A stretch of DNA of 33,418 nt from Chitinophagaceae bacterium (GTDB taxonomy: Bacteria; Bacteroidota; Bacteroidia; Chitinophagales; Chitinophagaceae), in contig JAICPX010000004.1 of the NCBI GenBank assembly GCA_025929635.1, positions 1-33,418 of the forward strand, in the 5' to 3' direction. Within the stretch, counting starts at the first letter, position 1, and every line of letters starts with the position of its first letter. Made by a program: the position numbers and the translations under genes. The notes under the pieces are model-generated. The model was not told the DNA's origin. It was given only the letters and a program-made list of their open reading frames with translations, and ran no database searches. This document shows, one piece after another, positions 27,099-33,418 of the stretch.

Positions 27099-28343
27099 CT
27101 ATTGGTAAAAACTTTCAATAAGGTCTGCAGCATTATCCGTTCCATTTTCCAACTGCATCTTTTCCATCATTAATCCGCTGATAGCATGAAGTTTTTTATT
27201 CACTAATAGTTCTTTGGCAGCTTGAATCAGGACTGGGGCATCGATCTTTTTTAGCGGAAGTGGCTTTAACCCAAGCCCTTTTTTGAAAGCAACCGTCCCC
27301 CAGAAATGCTGGTCGCCTAATGGATATAATACCGGAAATGTGCCAAAAGGTTTGCCTGCTTTAAGGCAGGCTGCTATAGTTCCAATGCCGCCGTGGTGTA
27401 AGACAGCTTTTATATGCGGAAATAATTTATCATACGGAGCAGATGAAATTACTTTGATGTTGTTGTTCTTTTCAAGTTCCTCAGTATTATTAAGCCCCCA
27501 TCCTTTTACTATGATCAATCTTGTATTTAATTCTTTTGTCAGTTGGGCAAGTGTTTTAGCCAGGTCAATTTTGCTTTCAAATGGCATACTACCAAATGTT
27601 ATCAGCAAAGGAGCTTGCCCGTTATTTATAAAATCAACAACATCTTTGTCAAGATCCTGCTTTGATTCATCAAGCCAAAAACCCGTAAACCGGGAATCGG
27701 GAGGAAAGTCTTTCGGTTGACCGAGAAACGATGGACTGATACCATAAATGGATGGAAGCCCTGGTTTTTTATACTTTGTATTAATTCCAACGCTCTTTCT
27801 GAATGAGTTTATTGGCTTACTCATCATTTTCATTCCTAAGTCTGAAAGTTTATAGCTGAATCGGTTTAAAAACGATGGCAAACCCATAAAACTGATGATC
27901 GGGTTAACAAACTCCCTTGTCGGTTCAATTGCCGGAACCACATTCGTCCTTATTAGCTTTCCCGGAAGATGTTCTGCAAAGCAATCGGTCATTGCTTTTA
28001 CATGAAAAAGTACGCGATCATTTTCCCTCGCAATCTTATAAAATTTAGAAAGTGCATCCTCCATCATGGGATAAATAAGACGGTTAAGATGTTTTCTTGC
28101 GCTGAAAGGATTGCTCATCATTTTTTTCCCCTCCGGAGAGTTCAATACTTCCTGGAAATCCGCATTTACGGCAACAAAGGGCAAATTATATGACTCAATA
28201 AACGACGCAAAATTGCGCGCAGTTGCAAGTGTCACTTCATGACCTCTCTGTTGAAGTCTTTTGCCTAACACAGCAAATGGTTGTACATCGCCCCTGGTAC
28301 CTAACGTAAGCAGCACAATTTTCATGAGCCTGTATTTGATCAC
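27099..28343 (-). CDS. GT1-family (UGT/MGT-like) glycosyltransferase; start likely internal MKIVLLTLGTRGDVQP
   Basis: MKIVLLTLGTRGDVQPFAVLGKRLQQRGHEVTLAT...LITFGSMPF...VLHHGGIGTIAACLKAGKPFGTFPVLYPLGDQHFWG. Confidence 0.9.
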   Translation of the reverse strand: MIKYRLMKIVLLTLGTRGDVQPFAVLGKRLQQRGHEVTLATARNFASFIESYNLPFVAVNADFQEVLNSPEGKKMMSNPFSARKHLNRLIYPMMEDALSKFYKIARENDRVLFHVKAMTDCFAEHLPGKLIRTNVVPAIEPTREFVNPIISFMGLPSFLNRFSYKLSDLGMKMMSKPINSFRKSVGINTKYKKPGLPSIYGISPSFLGQPKDFPPDSRFTGFWLDESKQDLDKDVVDFINNGQAPLLITFGSMPFESKIDLAKTLAQLTKELNTRLIIVKGWGLNNTEELEKNNNIKVISSAPYDKLFPHIKAVLHHGGIGTIAACLKAGKPFGTFPVLYPLGDQHFWGTVAFKKGLGLKPLPLKKIDAPVLIQAAKELLVNKKLHAISGLMMEKMQLENGTDNAADLIESFYQ

Positions 28344-28380
28344 TAAAAGTAATACAAGACATTCAATGCGGTTGCAAAAG

Positions 28381-28402
28381 GAAACATTTAATTGAATGTT
28401 TC
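28381..28402. promoter_or_regulatory. 22-bp near-perfect palindromic operator candidate upstream of nhaD
   Basis: GAAACATTTAATTGAATGTTTC, 10 of 11 pairs; followed by -7-like TATCTTTA at 28418-28425. Confidence 0.5.
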
Positions 28403-28457
28403 AAAATCAAATTCAATTATCTTTAAATGTCAGGACTATTTTAAATTTTCCATCATC

Positions 28458-29732
28458 ATGGTGATAGCGATCATTCTCACATTCATCCTCGGATATTTTG
28501 CAATAACATTGGAGCATACGATAAAGATCAACAAAGCGGCTTCAGCGCTGGTGACGGGAGTTGTGTGCTGGACAATTTATATACTATTTCAGGCCGATAA
28601 GGATCTTGTATCAGAGCTGCTGGTGGACCACTTGGGTGAAATATCAGGGATTCTTTTTTTTCTGCTGGGTGCCATGACCCTTGTGGAACTGATCGATTTA
28701 CACGATGGCTTTCAGATCATAACCGATAAGATCAAAACACGAAGCACGATAAAACTTCTTTGGATAGTGTGTATTATCACCTTTTTTCTTTCTGCTGTCC
28801 TGGATAACCTGACCACGACAATCGTCATCGTTTCATTGCTCAGGAAGCTGATTGCCGATAAAGAACAACGATTATTTTTTATTGGCATGGCGGTTATTGC
28901 AGCGAATGCCGGAGGCGCCTGGTCCCCGTTGGGTGATGTAACAACAACGATGCTTTGGATCGGTGGACAAATCACTGCTTTTAATATAATCAAAGAACTA
29001 TTTATCCCAAGCGTCTTTTGTTTATTGATCCCGTTGAGCCTGGTCTCCTTTAGATTGAGAGGGTCTGTTCAACCGGGTCAGGAGTCACAGCGTGAAAATT
29101 TGAAGCCTGCTTTTCATAGAAACCTTGTATTTTTTTTAGGCGTCGGCATCCTCATTTTTGTTCCCATTTTTAAAACGGTGACACATTTGCCGCCATTTAT
29201 GGCAATTCTATTCGGCTTAGGTTTAATGTGGATCATTACTGAAATCTTACATAGTGGCAGCGACACTGCCGACAAACATGCACCAACTGTGGCATATGCA
29301 CTCCGGAAAATTGATACTCCCAGTATCCTATTTTTTCTAGGCATCCTGGTCAGTATCGGGGCATTGCAAGTGACGGGTCAATTATCACAACTGGCAGAAT
29401 GGTTAACGGATACGATCAAAAATGATACAGTTATTATCACTTCAATCGGTTTACTGTCAGCCATCGTCGACAATGTGCCATTAGTGGCTGCTTCCCAGGG
29501 AATGTATAGCCTGGAACAGTATCCAACTGACGACTTTTTTTGGGAGTTTCTGGCTTATGCTACCGGCACGGGAGGAAGTACTTTAATAATTGGTTCGGCC
29601 GCTGGGGTTGCCGCAATGGGAATGGAAAGAGTGACCTTTTTTTGGTATTTAAAGAAAATCACGTGGCTTGCCTTAGCAGGTTATTTTGCAGGCATATTGA
29701 TATATCTGTTGCAATACAGTTTACTGCATTAG
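28458..29732 (+). CDS. nhaD: NhaD-type Na+/H+ antiporter
   Basis: LDNLTTTIVIVSLLRKLI...NAGGAWSPLGDVTTTMLWIGGQIT...IVDNVPLVAASQGMY...GTGGSTLIIGSAAGVAAMG; start moved from the TTG at 28392 to ATG at 28458. Confidence 0.88.
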   Translation: MVIAIILTFILGYFAITLEHTIKINKAASALVTGVVCWTIYILFQADKDLVSELLVDHLGEISGILFFLLGAMTLVELIDLHDGFQIITDKIKTRSTIKLLWIVCIITFFLSAVLDNLTTTIVIVSLLRKLIADKEQRLFFIGMAVIAANAGGAWSPLGDVTTTMLWIGGQITAFNIIKELFIPSVFCLLIPLSLVSFRLRGSVQPGQESQRENLKPAFHRNLVFFLGVGILIFVPIFKTVTHLPPFMAILFGLGLMWIITEILHSGSDTADKHAPTVAYALRKIDTPSILFFLGILVSIGALQVTGQLSQLAEWLTDTIKNDTVIITSIGLLSAIVDNVPLVAASQGMYSLEQYPTDDFFWEFLAYATGTGGSTLIIGSAAGVAAMGMERVTFFWYLKKITWLALAGYFAGILIYLLQYSLLH

Positions 29733-29766
29733 CAACATTCCACACATAAAATAGCTTTCAGGAGTT

Positions 29767-30672
29767 ATGCAAATAGTCAGGACTGATGCATTAAGCAAAC
29801 GTTTTGGAACAACAACTGCAACAGACGGCATATCTATTCAGGTAGAGCAGGGGGAGATCTATGGTTTTTTGGGATTGAATGGTGCTGGCAAAACGACGTT
29901 AATACGCATTCTTTTAGGGATGATCAAACCCGATATAGGAAGTGTAATGCTTTTTGGCAAACTACTCACACCAGGATTTGATCAATGGAATGATATAGGG
30001 TATATGGTTGAAACGCCATATGCGTACCCCAACCTGTCTGTAAAGGAGAATTTGCAGGTTTACAACAAGCTGAGAGGACTCAAAAGGTCTTCACTGGTTG
30101 ATCAGGTCATAGAAAAATTGAAACTATCGAATTATCGGGATGTAAAAGCCAGGCTGCTATCAATGGGTAATCAGCAACGGCTGGGATTAGCCAAGGCCCT
30201 CATGCACCAGCCAAAGCTATTGATCCTCGATGAACCTATTAATGGCTTAGATCCCGAAGGCATTGTAGAAGTGAGAACCCTATTGAAAGAATTATCAAAG
30301 AATGGATCGACAATTTTTCTCTCAAGCCACATCCTTGGAGAAGTAGCTAAGGTCGCAAATCGGATTGGTATTGTCCATCAAGGAAAATTGATAAAAGAGT
30401 TATCAATTTATGAGTTAAATGAGCAGCTTTTAAAAAAAGTTATCGTTCAAACAAATCAAAACCTAAAAGCTGTCCATGAGTTAGCAAGTGTAAACCATGA
30501 AGCAGTATTGACAGAAGAAGGTGAAATTGAAATAACCGATCGGGCGGCAATAGATCATCCCGAGTATATTTCAAAGTTTTTAGTCGAAAAGGACCTTCCA
30601 CCCAAACAGGTTCGTTTATTTACAGAGGACCTTGAGATGTACTTTTTGCGGACTATCAGAACCAAATCATGA
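29767..30672 (+). CDS. ABC transporter ATP-binding protein
   Basis: Walker A GLNGAGKTTL, signature LLSMGNQQRLGLAKAL, Walker B LLILDEPINGLDP. Confidence 0.95.
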   Translation: MQIVRTDALSKRFGTTTATDGISIQVEQGEIYGFLGLNGAGKTTLIRILLGMIKPDIGSVMLFGKLLTPGFDQWNDIGYMVETPYAYPNLSVKENLQVYNKLRGLKRSSLVDQVIEKLKLSNYRDVKARLLSMGNQQRLGLAKALMHQPKLLILDEPINGLDPEGIVEVRTLLKELSKNGSTIFLSSHILGEVAKVANRIGIVHQGKLIKELSIYELNEQLLKKVIVQTNQNLKAVHELASVNHEAVLTEEGEIEITDRAAIDHPEYISKFLVEKDLPPKQVRLFTEDLEMYFLRTIRTKS

Positions 30673-31451
30673 AACAGCAACTATTTGCGGTCCAGGCTGA
30701 GCTAATTAAGAACAGGCGCTCCAAAATTGTTTGGGTAACATTTATTGCATTCGCTTTAGCGCCTGTAATGGGAGGGATATTCATACTCATTATTCGCGAT
30801 CCGGAAGCATTGGCGAAAGCAGGTGGGCTTGCGGCGAAAGTGAAAGCAATGGGCTTCCAGCCAAGTTGGAATTCTTATTTAAGCGTTTTGACGCAAGCCG
30901 TTGGAGTTGGAGGCGTTTTGGTATCGGGCTTTGTCGCAAGTTGGATTTTCGGGAGGGAGTATTCCGACGGAACGGCAAAGGATCTATTGTCACTTCCCGT
31001 TTCAAGAACTAAAATTCTCAATGCAAAATTCATCGTGTATATGATCTGGAGTGTTGCGCTTGTTATTTCAAATCTCCTCATTGCTTTTCTGATTGGCACA
31101 ATTTTGCATCTTGACCTTGTTGAAAACATTTGGCGGGGATTAGGTGAGTATTTTGTTACTACAGTTCTCACCATACTGGCAGGCCTGCCTCTGGCATTCT
31201 TTGCGATCTGGGGTAGAGGTTATCTCGCTCCTTTAGGTTTTGTTTCACTTACAATTGTCATTGCTCAGATCATAACGGCCATTGGTTATGGATCTTTTTT
31301 TCCCTGGGCAGTTCCGGCATTATATAGCGGAGCGGGCGGGGAGTACAAAGCAGACCTGAACAGCCTAAGTTATCTGATCTTAATCGTAACATCATTCGCA
31401 GGGTACATGGCAACCATCACCTATTGGAAATTTGCTGATCACACAAAATGA
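30669..31451 (+). CDS. ABC transporter permease (ABC-2 type)
   Basis: ATGA overlap with the ATPase gene; FGREYSDGTAKDLLSLPVSRTKILNAKF; six hydrophobic segments. Confidence 0.9.
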   Translation: MKQQLFAVQAELIKNRRSKIVWVTFIAFALAPVMGGIFILIIRDPEALAKAGGLAAKVKAMGFQPSWNSYLSVLTQAVGVGGVLVSGFVASWIFGREYSDGTAKDLLSLPVSRTKILNAKFIVYMIWSVALVISNLLIAFLIGTILHLDLVENIWRGLGEYFVTTVLTILAGLPLAFFAIWGRGYLAPLGFVSLTIVIAQIITAIGYGSFFPWAVPALYSGAGGEYKADLNSLSYLILIVTSFAGYMATITYWKFADHTK

Positions 31452-31464
31452 ATAAAACCTGCTA

Positions 31465-32226
31465 ATGAACCTTCATATAAAGACCGGTGTAACGCTTTTT
31501 GTTTTAGGATTGTCCGGAGTGATCTCCTTACTGTTTACACCGCTTCCACTTGATGCCTTCCCTGAAGAAGTTTTGGCAGATCTGCCTGTGAAGGCATTGC
31601 CATATCTCACTCTAATCAATCCGACAATATTTTTGATAGTCGCAGTCCTAATTGGCGGTTCATTGTCGCCAAAAGTTCAACTTAGTTCCCCACTGATAAA
31701 AGAAATAATTCTTAGAGGGAACTTCAAAAAAATACTGTATGCGCAATTAATACCCGGCGTCACATTGGGATTGTTTGCGGGCGTTTTCATTACGTTGTTT
31801 TCCACATGGATGAGCCCATTTCTTTCGGAAGAGTTTTTAGAGATCGGGCAGAAATTCTCACCTTCCCCCATCACCCGATTTTTGTATGGGGGTATTACTG
31901 AAGAATTACTGCTGCGGTGGGGTTTTATGACCTTAGTTGTATGGTTGACCTGGAAACTTTTCTCGCGAAAAGCGAACGCAATCAGGAACAGCATGTATTG
32001 GACAGGCATTATTATATCTGCTGTCGTTTTTGGTTTGGGGCATCTACCTGCTATCTTTTTTCTCTTAGAAACGCCGACAACCCTGCTAATAGTCTATGCT
32101 GTTTTCGCGAACTCAGTATTCGGAGTTGTTGCAGGATGGTTGTATTGGAAGAAAGGCCTTGAAGCCGCAATGTTTGCTCATATCTCCGTACATATTGTTC
32201 TGCTGATAGCCGGTTTGATAACGTGA
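31465..32226 (+). CDS. CPBP-family intramembrane glutamic endopeptidase (Abi/CAAX-like)
   Basis: GGITEELLLRWGFMT, VVFGLGHLPAIFF, FAHISVHI motifs. Confidence 0.88.
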   Translation: MNLHIKTGVTLFVLGLSGVISLLFTPLPLDAFPEEVLADLPVKALPYLTLINPTIFLIVAVLIGGSLSPKVQLSSPLIKEIILRGNFKKILYAQLIPGVTLGLFAGVFITLFSTWMSPFLSEEFLEIGQKFSPSPITRFLYGGITEELLLRWGFMTLVVWLTWKLFSRKANAIRNSMYWTGIIISAVVFGLGHLPAIFFLLETPTTLLIVYAVFANSVFGVVAGWLYWKKGLEAAMFAHISVHIVLLIAGLIT

Positions 32227-32411
32227 GTGATAAATTCGTCCGGCACACTTTACAAAGTATAGATACAACCAGGTGAGGAAGCTGCTGACATGAGTCCAAA
32301 AAAGTTTGGGTAAGCAAATTCCCATGTCGAAAACCGCTGTTAGTTTCAACGTTACGTGAAGTCACTTATAGATTTCCGGCAATAGAATTAAATTGCTTTA
32401 TCTTTACCCCG

Positions 32412-32774
32412 ATGAGGCAAACATTTGGTCTTATATTAATACTTATACACACTAACTTCCTAATGCTGATACCACAAACAGATGAGGTGGATCTGCAAAC
32501 TAGTGTTGGTGTGCAACATGATGACATTAATTCCCTTGTTGAATACGTTGACCAGGAGATCTTTGAGAACGCTGATCGCACTCCCGAAGATGAAGATGAT
32601 GATAAATCGAGGGATTGCAGGTTCGTTCAAGTTGATTGTTCTCATATTATCTACTTTGCCCAGATTATTTCTTATGATGGTCGACTTCTATCGAGGTCTT
32701 CGTTTCCTGGTTTTCTTGCTGATCAAATACCCTCTGTCAGCTTTGACATCGTTTCACCTCCACCAGAAGCTTGA
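32412..32774 (+). CDS. Hypothetical small exported protein ending in SPPPEA
   Basis: Hydrophobic N-terminus, acidic TPEDEDDDK stretch, C-terminal VSPPPEA as in small Bacteroidota proteins. Confidence 0.5.
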   Translation: MRQTFGLILILIHTNFLMLIPQTDEVDLQTSVGVQHDDINSLVEYVDQEIFENADRTPEDEDDDKSRDCRFVQVDCSHIIYFAQIISYDGRLLSRSSFPGFLADQIPSVSFDIVSPPPEA

Positions 32775-32846
32775 TCGGGATTTTATATTATCGCAGACGC
32801 CCCGATTCATTTTTTTTATCGCTATTCTCAAACATTTAGGTGCAGG

Positions 32847-33021
32847 ATGTTTACGCAGGCAGAACTTCAGGAAATATTTTTCTACTGACGTGTCTTATCC
32901 TTCTCAATGGGAGTCCATCAGCAGAAGTGAAATTTCAATGCATGAGTTAAGATTTGAGATGATGGATATGGATGGCGCCAGAATAGATAAACTGTTAATT
33001 ACTAAAAAGCAAGTTTATTAA
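32847..33021 (+). pseudogene. Candidate ~57-aa small ORF split by a +1 frameshift at a T5 run
   Basis: MFTQAELQEIF (ATG 32847) then, after removing one T from 32877-32881, STDVSYPSQWESISRSEISMHELRFEMMDMDGARIDKLLITKKQVY ending right before the PhyH ATG. Confidence 0.4.
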
Positions 33022-33418
33022 ATGCAAAAACTAAATCAACCTGTTTTTTATTTAAACGGAGCTGTGACAAAGGAGCAGCAACAGTTCTTCAATGAACATG
33101 GGCTTATTCAATTCAAAAATTCTATATCAAAAGAAGCGATTAAAATATTTATTGAAGAGATAGGGAAAATGCAGGATTATCTTTTAAGGCGTGATATTAA
33201 AACCATTAATGGCATTCCATTGAAATTCGGTAAAGATGTCGACGGCTCTCCAATAATTCAACGCATGCCTTTTGCGTCTCAGTACAGTGATGTTCTTAGC
33301 AGGTTTGTGCAAAGCGATACTATAAAAGCATTGGTTAAACTGCTCGAACCCTATGAGGGCCGGGTTGGGGAGAATGAGAAAGACGGCCTTGTCATAAATC
33401 ATTTTATCAATACCAGGG
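33022..33418 (+). CDS. PhyH-like (phytanoyl-CoA dioxygenase superfamily) protein, 3'-truncated by window end
   Basis: Open frame to end of window: MQKLNQPVFYLNGAVTKEQQQFFNEHGLIQFKNSISKEAIKIFIEEIGK...; absent from the ORF track because it has no stop. Confidence 0.7.
   Translation, partial: MQKLNQPVFYLNGAVTKEQQQFFNEHGLIQFKNSISKEAIKIFIEEIGKMQDYLLRRDIKTINGIPLKFGKDVDGSPIIQRMPFASQYSDVLSRFVQSDTIKALVKLLEPYEGRVGENEKDGLVINHFINTR

Noticed and set aside
27283-27720. 145-aa plus-strand ORF
   Set aside because: Antisense shadow of the GT1 glycosyltransferase
32482-33021. Full 179-aa ORF as a single protein
   Set aside because: Its first half overlaps the better-looking 32412-32774 ORF out of frame; only the C-terminal part looks protein-like

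Overview
The window looks like Bacteroidota chromosome (probably Chitinophagaceae-like; taxonomy inferred from promoter style and protein families, not searched). No rRNA, CRISPR array, IS element or prophage was seen. It holds about 28 credible CDSs and one tRNA-Leu(CAA). Contents in order: a partial DUF6580-like membrane protein, RNase HI, a YiiX-like amidase, two paralogous lipoproteins, an acyl-CoA carboxylase beta subunit, a Na/Pi symporter, an L,D-transpeptidase, a fused sucrose-phosphate synthase/phosphatase, a GH32-like hydrolase, MscS, an OmpR-type two-component system, two universal stress proteins, a TPR protein, a Kef/CPA antiporter, a CHASE3 kinase with an Rcp-like regulator, four tandem paralogous single-TM proteins, a GT1 glycosyltransferase, NhaD, an ABC/CPBP operon, and a PhyH-like gene cut by the window end. 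Main candidates for novelty: (1) a promoter architecture of four 11-bp direct repeats (NTTTAATNNNN), then exactly 10 bp, then a TAnnTTTG-like box, upstream of MscS and both USP genes, with a partial version upstream of the sucrose synthase, all flanking one OmpR-type two-component system; (2) a four-gene tandem family with a near-invariant N-terminus (MEVHHHSHTxRKKWTHYFWEFLMLFLAVFCGFLAE) and highly diverged C-terminal domains; (3) a degenerate tandem heptamer array (GTCnGAn) with an inverted partner array in one intergenic region. All statements come from reading the sequence; no searches were run.
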